NCBI RefSeq assembly: GCF_000936425.1
Contig: NZ_AVFK01000014.1
Coordinates: 109,468-173,467, forward strand
Length of the DNA stretch: 64,000 bases
DNA from: Skermanella aerolata KACC 11604
GTDB taxonomy: Bacteria; Pseudomonadota; Alphaproteobacteria; Azospirillales; Azospirillaceae
Direction: 5' to 3'
Translations under genes and position numbers: made by a program
Notes under the pieces: model-generated
What the model saw: only the letters and a program-made list of their open reading frames with translations
Told to the model about the DNA's origin: nothing
Databases searched by the model: none
In this document: positions 53,026 through 64,000 of the stretch, one piece after another
Layout of the letters: each line of letters opens with the position of its first letter
How positions within the stretch are numbered: position 1 is the stretch's first letter

Positions 53026-54189
53026 TCAGGAAGCTTTGACGGTCTCCGACTTGACGGTCGCGAAGGCCCACTCGATCCAGGGGATCAGCGCCTCGATATC
53101 GCTGCGCTCCACCGTGGCACCGCCCCAGATCCGCAGACCCGCGGGCGCGTCCCGGTAGGATGCCGTGTCGTAGGCGACACCTTCCTTCTCCAGCAGCGAC
53201 GCCACCTTCTTGGCGACATCGGCCTGGGTCGCCTGATCGAGTGCCGTGATCTCCGGATCGGTGATCCTCAGGCAGATCGAGGTGCAGGACCGGATGGCGG
53301 GATCGACGGGGAGGAAGCCGATCCAGGGCGTCCTCTCGACCCAATCCGCCAAGGCAGCCAGATTGCTTTCCGACCGGGCGATCAAGCCGGACAGCCCGCC
53401 GACCGACTGCGCCCAGTGCAGGCCGTCGATCGCATCTTCCACCGCCAGCATCGACGGCGTGTTGATGGTCTCGCCCTTGAAGATGCCTTCGGAGATCTTG
53501 CCGTCCTTGGTCAGGCGGAAGATCTTGGGCATCGGCCAGGCAGGCTTGTAACTTTCCAGCCGCTCGACGGCGCGCGGGCTGAGCACCAGCATGCCGTGCT
53601 GCGCTTCGCCTCCCAGCACCTTCTGCCAGGACCACGTCACGACATCCAGCTTGTCCCAGGGCAAGTCCATTGCGAAGGCGGCCGAGGTCGCGTCGCAGAT
53701 GGTCAGCCCTTGGCGGTCGGCCGGTATCCAGTCGCCGTTGGGGACGCGGACGCCCGAGGTCGTGCCGTTCCAGGTGAACACGACATCATGGCTGAAATCG
53801 ACCTGGGACAGGTCGGGCAGCTTGCCGTAGTCGGCCTGGATGCTCCGCGTATCGGCCAGCTTCAACTGCTTGACGACGTCGGTCACCCAGTCCTTGCCGA
53901 AGCTTTCCCACGCCAGCATGTCCACCGGACGGGCACCCAGCAGCGACCACATCGCCATCTCGACGGCACCGGTATCGGACGCGGGAACGATGCCGATGCG
54001 GTAACCGTCGGGAATGCCGAGAATCGAGCGGCTGAGATCGAGAACCTCGGCGAGTTTGGCCTTGCCCGGCTTCGAGCGGTGCGAGCGGCCGACGAGGGCG
54101 TCGGACAGCGCTTCGAGCGACCAACCCGGACGTTTGGCACAGGGACCGGAGGAGAAATGGGTACTGACTGGCCGCGTGTTCGGCTTCAT
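53026..54189 (-). CDS. serC: Phosphoserine aminotransferase
   Basis: A 387-residue PLP enzyme of the class V group, of the type common in alphaproteobacteria (N-terminus [15 protein letters not shown]). The Schiff-base lysine is in [15 protein letters not shown], and the conserved [12 protein letters not shown] and [13 protein letters not shown] segments are present. It converts phosphohydroxypyruvate and glutamate to phosphoserine in serine synthesis, and may also act in pyridoxine synthesis. It is first in the serC-serA operon. Confidence 0.97.
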   Translation of the reverse strand: MKPNTRPVSTHFSSGPCAKRPGWSLEALSDALVGRSHRSKPGKAKLAEVLDLSRSILGIPDGYRIGIVPASDTGAVEMAMWSLLGARPVDMLAWESFGKDWVTDVVKQLKLADTRSIQADYGKLPDLSQVDFSHDVVFTWNGTTSGVRVPNGDWIPADRQGLTICDATSAAFAMDLPWDKLDVVTWSWQKVLGGEAQHGMLVLSPRAVERLESYKPAWPMPKIFRLTKDGKISEGIFKGETINTPSMLAVEDAIDGLHWAQSVGGLSGLIARSESNLAALADWVERTPWIGFLPVDPAIRSCTSICLRITDPEITALDQATQADVAKKVASLLEKEGVAYDTASYRDAPAGLRIWGGATVERSDIEALIPWIEWAFATVKSETVKAS

Positions 54190-54315
54190 GACGGCTATTC
54201 CTTGCAGAATAGTTGCGACCCGGTGGGGGGTCGTGGCCCGGCGCGGATACTAAGGAGAGCTATTCGCCAAATCAACGGCGCAATACTGTGCCGGGAGGAG
54301 GCATCGGAGAGATGT

Positions 54316-54372
54316 GTTGGGCCACGGCCCAACCTACGGGTGATGAATTCGTAGGTTGGGCCGTGGCCCAAC
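54316..54372. repeat. REP-like palindrome pair, family A, copy 2
   Basis: GTTGGGCCACGGCCCAAC with CTAC, a 13-base spacer, then GTAG with GTTGGGCCGTGGCCCAAC. It matches the doublet at 27099-27155 and lies between the maoC-like stop and the serC start. Confidence 0.85.
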
Positions 54373-54389
54373 AACTCGGACGCATCAAA

Positions 54390-54854
54390 TCAAACCGATA
54401 CGGCCAGCGGCGAGCGGCGGGCGACGATGTGGTCGAGCAGGACGCTCAGCACCGCCTCGTCCCGCTGGTTGTATGTCGTGTACTGGAGCCGCACTCGGCC
54501 CCGGTCGTCGCGGGTACGCGACGGCACGATCTCGACCGCCTCTGCGATGACATGCAGAGTGTCGCCCGGACGGACCGGACGCAGCCAGCGCAGCTCGTCG
54601 CCGCCGCTGCCGCCCAGGCTGCTGTCATGGATGGTGCCGGTATCGCGGAACAGCCGGAAAGTCAGCGCCAGCGTCTGGAAACCGCTGGCGATCAGGCCGC
54701 CGAAAGGGCCTTTGGAGGCGGCTACGGTATCGACATGGATCGGCTGGGGATCGTAGACCAGCGCGAAGTCGATGATCTGGGCTTCGGTCAGGGTGATGCC
54801 GGATGTCTCGATCCGTTCGCCGATCAGGAAGTCCTCGAAATACTTGGTCTGCAT
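54390..54854 (-). CDS. MaoC-like (R)-specific enoyl-CoA hydratase
   Basis: A 154-residue hotdog-fold protein with the hydratase-2 motif in FALVYDPQPIHVDT (Asp and His catalytic pair), followed by GLIASGFQTLALTFRLF. MaoC-type enzymes hydrate trans-2-enoyl-CoA; in PHA-making bacteria they feed 3-hydroxyacyl-CoA to polymer synthesis. It is last in a leftward run with PhzF, GNAT and DUF1127 genes, 56 bases after PhzF. The substrate is not readable. Confidence 0.85.
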   Translation of the reverse strand: MQTKYFEDFLIGERIETSGITLTEAQIIDFALVYDPQPIHVDTVAASKGPFGGLIASGFQTLALTFRLFRDTGTIHDSSLGGSGGDELRWLRPVRPGDTLHVIAEAVEIVPSRTRDDRGRVRLQYTTYNQRDEAVLSVLLDHIVARRSPLAVSV

Positions 54855-54910
54855 GCGCCGGATCGCTCCCCAAAGGCACGGGCTGCCGTCTCAGCCTCTT
54901 CATTGCTTAC

Positions 54911-55714
54911 TTAAAGATATACGGTGCCTTCGAGGTACAGCACGGCGGTCCCGGAAATCAAGACCCTGTCGCCCGCCAGTTTGAGCTTCAATAGCCCTCC
55001 GCGCTTGGAAAGCTGGCGGGCTACAAGCTCCGTCTTGCCCAGACGCTCCCCCCAATACGGCGTCAGCGTGCAGTGGGTCGAACCGGTGACGGGATCTTCA
55101 GCGATGCCGTGGCTGGGCGCGAAGTAGCGCGAGACGAAATCGACCTCGCCGCTGCCGGGGGCGGTGACGAGCACGGCGCGGTCGAGCCGGCTCAGCGCCG
55201 AGAAATCGGGAGCGAGCCCCGCCACCGACGCCGCGTCGTCGTAGACGACCATGTAGTCGCGCGCGACCAAGATGTCCGCCGGAGTGCCGCCGCCCAACGC
55301 CGCCGCGATGTCGGCCTTCAACTGATCGGAGTCGGCCGGGACCGCTTCGGCCGGCCGGGAGGGAAAGTTCAGGGTGAACAGGTCGCCCGATCGGGTGACC
55401 GGCAACGTACCCGCGACCTGGGTGGCGAACTCCACCCGCTCCGTTCCCGGACGGAGAATCGTCATGATGACGAAGGCGCTGGCCAAGGTGGCATGGCCGC
55501 ACAGATCGACTTCGGTCGTGGGAGTGAACCAGCGCAGCCGGTAGCCGTCCTGCCCTTCCGGCGCGAAGAAGGCTGTCTCGGCCAGATTGTTCTCGGCGGC
55601 GAGATCCTGGAGCATCCTGTCCGGCAGCCATGTATCGAGCGGCATGACCGCCGCCGGGTTGCCGCCGAAGACGATGTCGGTGAATGCATCCACCTGATAA
55701 ATGCGCTGGCTCAT
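54911..55714 (-). CDS. PhzF-family isomerase/epimerase
   Basis: A 267-residue protein with two diaminopimelate-epimerase-like halves. The start MSQRIYQVDAFTDIVFGGNPAAV, the catalytic Glu in NNLAETAFF and DLCGHATLAS are standard PhzF features, as is PVTGSTHCTLTPYW in the second half. Characterised relatives isomerise small metabolites, e.g. in phenazine synthesis, but most members lack a known substrate. No phenazine genes are near. It is 23 bases after the GNAT gene. Confidence 0.9.
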   Translation of the reverse strand: MSQRIYQVDAFTDIVFGGNPAAVMPLDTWLPDRMLQDLAAENNLAETAFFAPEGQDGYRLRWFTPTTEVDLCGHATLASAFVIMTILRPGTERVEFATQVAGTLPVTRSGDLFTLNFPSRPAEAVPADSDQLKADIAAALGGGTPADILVARDYMVVYDDAASVAGLAPDFSALSRLDRAVLVTAPGSGEVDFVSRYFAPSHGIAEDPVTGSTHCTLTPYWGERLGKTELVARQLSKRGGLLKLKLAGDRVLISGTAVLYLEGTVYL

Positions 55715-55737
55715 GATCCGTCTTACCCGTTTAAGTC

Positions 55738-56178
55738 TTACCCGTTCAGGTTGGTAAAGTCGAAACAGTTGGGATGCCGTTCCAGCCCCACCTTCTCATA
55801 GAATTCGATGGCTGCCGGGGCGGAGAGCAGGATGCAGCGGACGCCGTCGCCGAACTCCGCCACGGCGGCAGCCTTGGTTTGCAGCATCAGTCCGGTGCCG
55901 ATGCCCCTGCCCTGCCATTGCCGGTCCACTGCCAAATCGGACAGGTAGCAGCAATAGCTGAAGTCGGTGACCGACCGGGCGACGCCGACCAGAACGCCGC
56001 CGGCGCGGGCGGTGACGATAATGTCAGCCCGCTCCAGCATTGTACCGATACGCTTCAGATCCGCGACTGGGCGGCGCTCGGAGAGGCTGGACCGCACCAG
56101 CACATCGACGAACTCCGTCCCGGACAATCCGGGCTCCAGCGCGTACACGACCACCGTATCGTCCGCTTCGGTCTTCAT
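55738..56178 (-). CDS. GNAT-family N-acetyltransferase
   Basis: A 146-residue protein (ATG 56178). Acetyl-CoA-binding motif A is in LAVDRQWQGRGIGTGLMLQ, and motif B in IEFYEKVGLERHPN. The start is 2 bases after the DUF1127 stop codon, indicating coupled translation. The acetyl acceptor is not known. Confidence 0.88.
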   Translation of the reverse strand: MKTEADDTVVVYALEPGLSGTEFVDVLVRSSLSERRPVADLKRIGTMLERADIIVTARAGGVLVGVARSVTDFSYCCYLSDLAVDRQWQGRGIGTGLMLQTKAAAVAEFGDGVRCILLSAPAAIEFYEKVGLERHPNCFDFTNLNG

Positions 56179-56180
56179 GG

Positions 56181-56429
56181 TCAATCCCGCCAAAATGGCT
56201 TGCTCCCCTCGGCATCGGCCTGCGCTCTGCTGATGCCGATATCCTTCAGCATCTCGTCGCTGAGCGCAAGCAAGGCTAGGCGCTGGCGGCGCTTCTCGTC
56301 CCATGCGAGATAGACGTCAAGCATCTTCAGGAGCATGCGGACCGGGAGCCCGGCGGCGGCGCGAAGCCCCTTCGAGAAAACCACCGGAACGCCCGCCGTC
56401 GTGCGGGCCGTCGCATCAATTGTACGCAT
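56181..56429 (-). CDS. DUF1127 small protein
   Basis: An 82-residue basic protein. The C-terminal ~45 residues match DUF1127: YLAWDEKRRQRLALLALSDEMLKDIGISRAQAD. Start ATG 56429 follows GGAGG. DUF1127 proteins are common in alphaproteobacteria; some bind RNA and affect metabolism and stress responses. It is the first gene of the run through GNAT, PhzF and MaoC, facing the MocR-type regulator. Confidence 0.85.
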   Translation of the reverse strand: MRTIDATARTTAGVPVVFSKGLRAAAGLPVRMLLKMLDVYLAWDEKRRQRLALLALSDEMLKDIGISRAQADAEGSKPFWRD

Positions 56430-56475
56430 ACAATCCTCCATCCACCAGCGTTCTGCCTCGCTACAATCGAGACAA
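56421..56475. promoter_or_regulatory. Possible operator between DUF1127 and the MocR-type regulator
   Basis: TTGTA-CGCA-TACAA is a palindrome at the 5' end of the DUF1127 gene, and ACAAT-type motifs recur to the right (TACAATCC, TACAATCG, GACAATGC). MocR/PdxR proteins often bind direct repeats near their own divergent promoter. The evidence is weak. Confidence 0.3.
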
Positions 56476-56523
56476 TGCGATTATGTCTTGATTCGGATGA
56501 GGGTCAATTATAACATTGTCACC

Positions 56524-57930
56524 ATGACAAATTGGCTTCCCGACCTTGCGAACTTCCCCGGCCCGCGCTATCGCGCCATCGCGGACGCACTGGCCGCCGA
56601 TATATCCTCCAACCGCCTGTTGGTCGGCGCCCGGCTGCCGACGCACCGGGATTTGGCCTATCACCTTAAGGTGACGGTCGGCACGGTGACCCGCGCCTAT
56701 GCGGAAGCCGAGCGGCGCGGCCTGATTGGGGGAGAGGTCGGGCGCGGGACCTATGTCAAGGCCGGCACTCCCGCCAGCGCAATGGACCAGTGGCCGCAAC
56801 TGCCTCCGCCTCCCGGCGACATCCCGGCGGTTGTGGACCTGTCGCTCTGCACGCCGAGCAGCGCCGGGGTTGCCGAGGCCCTGGCCACGATGTTCGCCAG
56901 CATGTCGAACCCGGCCGACTTCCGGGGCCTGCTGGAATACCCGCCCCATGGCGGGTTGCCGGCGCATCGCGCGGCGGGGGCCGAATGGCTGAGCCGGCAC
57001 CAGCTTTCCGTCGGGCCGGAAAACGTGCTGGTGACCAGCGGCGCTCAGAACGGCATGGCGATTTCCATTTCGACCGTAGCGAGGCCGGGCGACCTGATCC
57101 TGACGGAGCGGCTGACCTATTTCGGCATGAAGGCCCTGACCTCCACCCTAGGGCTGCGGCTGGAAGGGGTGGCGATGGACGAGGACGGTTTGCTGCCGGA
57201 TGCGTTCGAGGCGGCTTGCCGCCAGTCCGCCCCGCGTGCCCTCTACACCGTGCCGACGCTGCACAACCCGACGACGGCGGTGATGCCGCTGGAGCGGCGG
57301 CTGCGCATCATAGAAATCGCCCGGCAATACGATGTCACGATCATCGAGGACGACGTCTTCGGCTTCCTGATGCCGGACGCGCCGCCGCCGATCCAGACGC
57401 TGGCGCCGGATATCACCCTGCATATCAGCAGCATGTCCAAGAGCATCGCGCCCGGCCTGCGGATCGGCTATCTGGTGGCGCCGTCGCGCCTGATGCCCCG
57501 GCTGGAAGGCACCATGCGGGCGCTCAACTACGCGGTGCCGCCGCTGATGAGCGAGCTTGCAAGCCGCTGGATCGAGGACGGCAGCGCTGACCGCTTCGCC
57601 GACGCCCAGCGCCGCGAATGCCGGATCAGGCATGCCATGGCGCAGGACATCCTGCGCGACTGTCCGGTGATCGCCGTGCCGTCGGTCGGCCAGCATCTCT
57701 GGCTGAAGCTGCCGGAGCCGTGGCGGCGTGAGGACTTCGTTTCGGAAACGCGCCAGCGTGGCATCATGCTGACCGGAGCCGACGTCTTCATGGTCGGACG
57801 GGGTGCGGCGCCCCATGCCGTCCGCGTCGGCATTTCCATGCCGCAGCGGCGCGACGATGTCCGCCATGGGCTGGAAGTCATCGCCGAGTTGCTGATGAAC
57901 CCCGTGGGAGCGTCGCTGTCAGTCGTCTAG
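56524..57930 (+). CDS. MocR/PdxR-type regulator (GntR HTH + aminotransferase domain)
   Basis: About 468 residues (ATG 56524; an ATG at 56497 is possible). The N-terminal GntR winged helix is about 10-75 (LPTHRDLAYHLKVTVGTVTRAY). The rest is a fold-type I aminotransferase-like domain with the PLP lysine region in ISSMSKSIAPGLRIGYLVAP. Such proteins sense PLP or related compounds and regulate nearby genes. It is divergent from the DUF1127-GNAT-PhzF-MaoC run, the natural candidate target. The stop overlaps the thiD stop by 4 bases. Confidence 0.92.
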   Translation: MTNWLPDLANFPGPRYRAIADALAADISSNRLLVGARLPTHRDLAYHLKVTVGTVTRAYAEAERRGLIGGEVGRGTYVKAGTPASAMDQWPQLPPPPGDIPAVVDLSLCTPSSAGVAEALATMFASMSNPADFRGLLEYPPHGGLPAHRAAGAEWLSRHQLSVGPENVLVTSGAQNGMAISISTVARPGDLILTERLTYFGMKALTSTLGLRLEGVAMDEDGLLPDAFEAACRQSAPRALYTVPTLHNPTTAVMPLERRLRIIEIARQYDVTIIEDDVFGFLMPDAPPPIQTLAPDITLHISSMSKSIAPGLRIGYLVAPSRLMPRLEGTMRALNYAVPPLMSELASRWIEDGSADRFADAQRRECRIRHAMAQDILRDCPVIAVPSVGQHLWLKLPEPWRREDFVSETRQRGIMLTGADVFMVGRGAAPHAVRVGISMPQRRDDVRHGLEVIAELLMNPVGASLSVV

Positions 57931-58727
57931 AACCCGTCGTCGACCGTCCAGGCGTGGTTCAGCGGGCCATGGCCCTTGCCGTAGCCGGGAGCCTGCCGGA
58001 TTGCCTGATCGACGTAGTTCCGCGCCCGCGTCACCGCTTCCGGCAGGGTCAGCCGTTGCGCCAAGCCGGTCGCGATGGCGGAGGCCAGCGTGCAGCCGGT
58101 TCCGTGTGTGTGGACCGTTTCGATTCGGCGGGAAGTGAAGACCTCCTCCCCGTCGTTGGTGACCAGGATATCGGTGACGGTCTCGCCTTCCATGTGCCCG
58201 CCCTTGATCAGCACGGCCTGGGGTCCGTAGCTGAGGATCAGGTTGGCGGCATGGCGCATGTCGTTGATGTCGAGGATCTCCATCCCGCTCAGCACCTGGG
58301 CTTCCGGGATGTTGGGAGTCAGGACCTCCGCCAGCGGCAGCAGCCGGCGCTGAAGCGCATGGCCGGCGTCCGGGTCGAGCAGCGAGGCTCCCCCCTTGGC
58401 GACCATGACGGGATCGACCACCAGCGGGATGTCGGTCCCCAATTCCTCAATCACATCGGCAACAGCGTTGATGACCTCGGCGCTGTGCAGCATGCCTGTC
58501 TTGATCGCGTCGGCGCCGATGTCTTCCAACACCAGCCGCATCTGCTGGGCGATGAACTCGACCGGCACCGCATGGATGCCGAACACGCCCAGCGTGTTCT
58601 GGGCGGTCAGGGCCGTGATCGCCGTCGCGGCATATCCCGTCAGTGCGGTGACAGTCTTGATGTCACCCTGGATACCGGCGCCGCCTCCGCTGTCGGAGCC
58701 GGCGACGATCAAGACCCTTCCCTTCAT
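57927..58727 (-). CDS. thiD: Hydroxymethylpyrimidine/phosphomethylpyrimidine kinase
   Basis: A 266-residue ribokinase-fold enzyme: [20 protein letters not shown] at the start, [13 protein letters not shown] and the anion-hole motif [15 protein letters not shown]. It phosphorylates HMP to HMP-P and HMP-PP in thiamine synthesis. It overlaps the stop of glmM by 4 bases (ATGA), so it is co-translated from the glmM transcript. A thiD at the end of a glmM run is a usual order in this group. Confidence 0.96.
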   Translation of the reverse strand: MKGRVLIVAGSDSGGGAGIQGDIKTVTALTGYAATAITALTAQNTLGVFGIHAVPVEFIAQQMRLVLEDIGADAIKTGMLHSAEVINAVADVIEELGTDIPLVVDPVMVAKGGASLLDPDAGHALQRRLLPLAEVLTPNIPEAQVLSGMEILDINDMRHAANLILSYGPQAVLIKGGHMEGETVTDILVTNDGEEVFTSRRIETVHTHGTGCTLASAIATGLAQRLTLPEAVTRARNYVDQAIRQAPGYGKGHGPLNHAWTVDDGF

Positions 58728-60091
58728 TCCGCCGCTTCCTGTTCCCGGGCAGCCGCCTGCTGGATGCTGTTTACGATATCCCCCACGACCGCATTAACCA
58801 AGGACTCATCGTCACCCTCGGCCATGACGCGAATGACCGGCTCGGTCCCGGACTTGCGGATCAGCAGGCGGCCGATGCCGTCAAGGCGGGCTTCGCCATC
58901 GCGGATGGCCTCCTTGACGAGGTCGTCCTCGAGCGGAGCGCCCCCGCCGAACCGGACGTTCTTCAGCAATTGCGGCAGCGGATCGAAGACGCGGCAGACC
59001 TCGCTGACCCGGCGCTTGCTCTCCTGAATGACCGCCAGCACCTGCAAGGCGGCGACGAGGCCGTCGCCGGTCGTGCCATAGTCGCTCAGCACGATATGGC
59101 CGGACTGCTCGCCGCCGACGTTGAAGCCGTGCTCGCGCATGTGCTCGACCACGTAGCGGTCTCCCACCGGCGTCCGGACGAGGTCGAGGCCGATGCCCTT
59201 GAGGTAGCGTTCCAGACCCAGGTTCGACATGACGGTGGCGACGACACCGTTGCCCTTCAACCGTCCCGTTTCGCACCAAGACCGGCCGACCATGCCCATG
59301 AGCTGGTCGCCATCGACCTGCCGGCCCTTCTCGTCCACCAGGATCAGCCGGTCGGCGTCGCCGTCCAACGCGATGCCGAGATCGGCGCCGTTGGCCAGCA
59401 CCTCGCTCTGGAGCATCGCCGGGGCAGTGGCGCCGCAGCCACGATTGATATTGATGCCGTCGGGCTTGACGCCGACCGCGACGACTTCGGCGCCCAACTC
59501 CCACAGGACCTTGGGGGCGACCTTGTAGGCGGCGCCATGGGCACAATCGACGACGATCTTAAGACCGTCGAGCCGCAGGCCGCGCGGGAAGGTGTTCTTG
59601 ACGAACTCGATATAGCGTCCGCTGGCATCATCCAGTCGGCTGGCGCGGCCAAGCGCCGCAGGCTTGACCAGACCGGTCCCGAGGGGATCGTTCAAGCGCG
59701 CCTCGATCTCGCCCTCGACCTCGTCCGACAGCTTGTAGCCATCAGGGCCGAACAGCTTGATGCCGTTGTCCTGGAACGGGTTGTGGGAGGCCGAAATCAT
59801 GATGCCGAGATCGGCGCGCAGGCTGCGGGTCAGCATGGCGACCGCCGGGGTCGGCATCGGACCGACCAGCACCACGTCCATGCCCATGGAGATCAGCCCC
59901 GCCGTCAGCGCCGGCTCCAGCATGTAGCCGGACAGGCGCGTGTCCTTGCCGATCACGGCCAGATGCCGGTGATCGCCGCGATGGAACTGGATCGCCGTGG
60001 ACATGGCGACCTTCAGCGCGGTTTCGGCGGTCATCGGCTCGATGTTGGCGGTGCCGCGGATGCCGTCGGTACCAAACAGTTTTCGCGTCAT
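58724..60091 (-). CDS. glmM: Phosphoglucosamine mutase
   Basis: A protein of about 455 residues starting at ATG 60091 ([13 protein letters not shown]). The phosphoserine loop is [15 protein letters not shown], the Mg site [13 protein letters not shown] and the sugar-phosphate loop [12 protein letters not shown]. It converts glucosamine-6-P to glucosamine-1-P for peptidoglycan and LPS precursors. It is 75 bases after folP and overlaps thiD. Confidence 0.97.
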   Translation of the reverse strand: MTRKLFGTDGIRGTANIEPMTAETALKVAMSTAIQFHRGDHRHLAVIGKDTRLSGYMLEPALTAGLISMGMDVVLVGPMPTPAVAMLTRSLRADLGIMISASHNPFQDNGIKLFGPDGYKLSDEVEGEIEARLNDPLGTGLVKPAALGRASRLDDASGRYIEFVKNTFPRGLRLDGLKIVVDCAHGAAYKVAPKVLWELGAEVVAVGVKPDGININRGCGATAPAMLQSEVLANGADLGIALDGDADRLILVDEKGRQVDGDQLMGMVGRSWCETGRLKGNGVVATVMSNLGLERYLKGIGLDLVRTPVGDRYVVEHMREHGFNVGGEQSGHIVLSDYGTTGDGLVAALQVLAVIQESKRRVSEVCRVFDPLPQLLKNVRFGGGAPLEDDLVKEAIRDGEARLDGIGRLLIRKSGTEPVIRVMAEGDDESLVNAVVGDIVNSIQQAAAREQEAAE

Positions 60092-60166
60092 GATCCCTCT
60101 CGAACAATCGCGGTGTTCTAGCGGAAAAACCGGCAATATGCCAACCGTGAGGGCAGACGCATTCGG

Positions 60167-61243
60167 TCAGGTGGCGCTTTGCCCCTCGAGAGCCAGCCAT
60201 AGCGCCCGTGCCTGATAAGTTTCCGCGACGTCGTGGACGCGGACGATCTGGGCTCCCTGCCCCAAGCTGGCGAGCGCGCCGGCCAGCGATCCGGCGAGCC
60301 GGTCCTTCGGCGGTTCCTTGCGGCTCAGGGCGCCGATGAAGCCCTTGCGCGACAGGCCGATCAGGACGGGCAATCCTAAGCCGTGGAACAGCGCGGTATG
60401 GCGCAGGACGTCCAGGTTGTGCGCAACCGTCTTGCCGAAGCCGATGCCGGGATCGACGCACAGGTTCTCCGGCCGGATGCCGGCATCCAGGCACACCGCG
60501 ACCCGCTCGGCCAGATACGCGTAGACGTCGGTCGAAACGTCCAGGTAGTCGGGAGCCTGCTGCATCGTGCGCGGCTCCCCCTTCATATGCATCAGGACGA
60601 CTGGAGCCGCCGACCGGACCGCGACGCCGAGACTTTCCGGATCGCCTGTCAGGGCGGTGACGTCGTTGATGATGGCCGCTCCCGCCTCCAGCGCCGCCGC
60701 CATGACGGCGGCGTGACGGGTGTCGATCGACACCTTGGCTCCCGTTCCGGCGAAATGACGGACGACCGGGACGACGCGCCGGATCTCCTCCTCCGGCGAT
60801 ACCGGATCGGCGCCGGGACGGGTCGACTCACCGCCGACGTCCAGGATATCGGCTCCGGCATCCAGCAAAGCGGCGCCCTGGGCGATGGCGTTGGCGTGGT
60901 CGAGGAAGTCGCCGCCGTCGCTGAAGCTGTCGGGGGTGACGTTGATGATCCCCATGATCGCCGGCTTGTCGAGGGCGAGGCCGGCGAAGGGCTGACGGGG
61001 CCTGGAGAGCGCGTCAAGCCGTTCAACGACCTGTTCCCAGCCCGCGACGTCCGCCAGCGTCCCGGATGCGCGGCCGATACCGCCGTCCGGCCACCTGACG
61101 ATCACTTCCACCATGGCGAAGGCCAGCGGTCCGCCGGCCAGCCAGCGGGCGATACCCGCTTCGACCGCCGCCGCCGCCGTTTCGTGTCCCAGGATGCCCA
61201 AGGGGCGGACGAAGACCGCGCCGCCATCGCGCTCTGCCGACAA
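60167..61243 (-). CDS. folP: Dihydropteroate synthase
   Basis: About 358 residues if started at TTG 61243. Signature motifs are MGIINVTPDSFSDGG, DVGGESTRPGA, SIDTRHAAV and GLSRKGFIG. A domain of ~110 residues precedes the TIM barrel, as in related alphaproteobacteria. A longer frame from ATG 61300 exists, but it would begin upstream of the ftsH terminator hairpin (61249-61270), so the shorter start is preferred. It condenses p-aminobenzoate with the pterin in folate synthesis. It lies between ftsH and glmM. Confidence 0.93.
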   Translation of the reverse strand: MSAERDGGAVFVRPLGILGHETAAAAVEAGIARWLAGGPLAFAMVEVIVRWPDGGIGRASGTLADVAGWEQVVERLDALSRPRQPFAGLALDKPAIMGIINVTPDSFSDGGDFLDHANAIAQGAALLDAGADILDVGGESTRPGADPVSPEEEIRRVVPVVRHFAGTGAKVSIDTRHAAVMAAALEAGAAIINDVTALTGDPESLGVAVRSAAPVVLMHMKGEPRTMQQAPDYLDVSTDVYAYLAERVAVCLDAGIRPENLCVDPGIGFGKTVAHNLDVLRHTALFHGLGLPVLIGLSRKGFIGALSRKEPPKDRLAGSLAGALASLGQGAQIVRVHDVAETYQARALWLALEGQSAT

Positions 61244-61270
61244 GCAAAAGCCCCGGAGTGATCCGGGGCT
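61241..61270 (-). terminator. Intrinsic terminator of ftsH
   Basis: On the minus strand AGCCCCGGA and TCCGGGGCT form a perfect stem around TCAC, followed by TTTGCTT. It lies about 45 bases past the ftsH stop and overlaps the extreme 5' end of folP, so it may limit read-through into the folate and cell-wall genes. Confidence 0.8.
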
Positions 61271-61313
61271 CGTTGCCGGCTCCATACCGATTGGAGCCAT
61301 CAGTTCTCAGTCC

Positions 61314-63248
<1,935 letters not shown>

Positions 63249-63366
63249 GGTTCACGCCTTTCGTCGGACAACCTCGGCGTCAATGAACACACGCCGGGCG
63301 CCAGCCCTCGCCACTTGATCCCCGATACTTGGGAAGTCCATCAGATTAGATAATGCCGCCCTCACT

Positions 63367-64000
63367 TTAAACAACTACGAATGCGAAGGCCGCAAAAGGT
63401 TCCTGCGGCCTGAACAGGGCGACAGCACGATCCGGACGGGGATCCCCCTCCGGGTGCTTGAAATGATTAGCAAATTCGAACCGGGGAAGAAACACCTCAC
63501 CGTCTACGCAAACGATAGTGGGAAGCGTCTGCCGGACCGGCGCCGGCAACCGCCGGAGCGCCGGGTCCATGGTGACGGGATGGAGGCCCAGCCGAACGAC
63601 CCGCGCCGCGCCGGAAAACAGAGATTTTACCGTGAACCGGCCGTCCCAGAGGATCGTCGCACCGGGCCCGAGTTCGGCCTGCTCGTCTGCGGCCTCCGGT
63701 TCGCGGGCGATCAGCAGGCGGCCGTCCCGGTAGGGCAGGATGCGGCACCCGCCGAGGGTGCGCCCGCGCCCGAGGCTGCCGTCACGGACCGTACAATACA
63801 GGCGCTCCACCGCTTCCAGCTTGGGCCGATAGCGGGAACCACCGACGGCGGCAAGGCAGCGGGACAGCAGGCGGAGAGCGGTTTCCTCCTCGGCGTCGCA
63901 CAAAGGGTCCTGCCTCAGCAGGACGCAGCCTTCCGGCCACACCTCCACCGCCTGGGCGGCGAGCCGCGCCGCGGCCGCGTCGAGAGCGGATCGCGCCCGG
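63367..64000 (-). CDS. tilS: tRNA(Ile)-lysidine synthase, C-terminal part
   Basis: The frame is open to the right window edge; the C-terminal ~210 residues are visible. It carries the TilS C-terminal features: LEAVERLYCTVRDGSLGRGRTLGGCRI with ILPYRDGRLLIAREP, and WDGRFTV. TilS places lysidine at position 34 of tRNA-Ile(CAU). The N-terminal PP-loop lies beyond the window. Position upstream of ftsH supports the call. Confidence 0.88.
   Translation of the reverse strand, partial: RARSALDAAAARLAAQAVEVWPEGCVLLRQDPLCDAEEETALRLLSRCLAAVGGSRYRPKLEAVERLYCTVRDGSLGRGRTLGGCRILPYRDGRLLIAREPEAADEQAELGPGATILWDGRFTVKSLFSGAARVVRLGLHPVTMDPALRRLPAPVRQTLPTIVCVDGEVFLPRFEFANHFKHPEGDPRPDRAVALFRPQEPFAAFAFVVV

Overview
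The window reads as chromosomal DNA of a GC-rich alphaproteobacterium, most likely a member of the Rhodospirillales / Azospirillaceae (Azospirillum- or Skermanella-like). This rests on the codon bias, a tilS-ftsH-folP-glmM run at the right end, a phasin, a DUF1127 protein and many class III cyclase and two-component genes. The taxonomic call is inference; no rRNA is present.

Layout. 1-10 kb is a secreted and surface section: an RTX protein, a BON-LysM protein, a DUF882 M15-like peptidase, a coupled GT4 glycosyltransferase / glycogen-debranching-like pair, and two divergent parallel beta-helix paralogues, only one of which carries RTX blocks. 10-15 kb holds a fatty acid desaturase, an EamA transporter, two envelope hypotheticals and a phasin. 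15.3-24.3 kb is one leftward operon: LysM-FecR protein, a 1620-residue protein with 15 PKD domains, and an adenylate/guanylate cyclase with a periplasmic sensor.

24.5-31.3 kb is the most interesting part. Three nearly identical small secreted proteins, each made of two 37-residue repeats, lie near a CsgG-like lipoprotein and a Crp/Fnr regulator. Two of their promoters share an ungapped architecture of two CRP-like dyads 32 bp apart, with the nearer one exactly where a class II activator should sit. A MscS-type channel with a cyclic-nucleotide domain and an orphan Panacea (DUF4065) gene lie between them. An inverted pair of MITE-like elements follows (31.3-32.1 kb).

32-41.6 kb is a second envelope-signalling locus: three small exported proteins on the minus strand, then a plus-strand operon of caspase-like/FGE-sulfatase protein, FecR-like/DUF4384 protein and CHASE2 cyclase, then two DUF4399 proteins and an OmpA-like protein. 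41.7-46.6 kb carries an unrecognised cluster with two paralogous helical proteins on opposite strands. 46.9-50.7 kb is a c-di-GMP phosphodiesterase response regulator, a hybrid histidine kinase and an exported pterin-binding-like protein.

51.4-64 kb is mostly housekeeping: serC-serA, a small operon of DUF1127, GNAT, PhzF and MaoC proteins facing a MocR-type regulator, and thiD, glmM, folP, ftsH and the 3' part of tilS. Taken together, the window links envelope sensing to cyclic nucleotides (two cyclases, one cNMP-gated channel, one Crp/Fnr protein), and a Crp-type input appears to drive the small repeat-protein genes.
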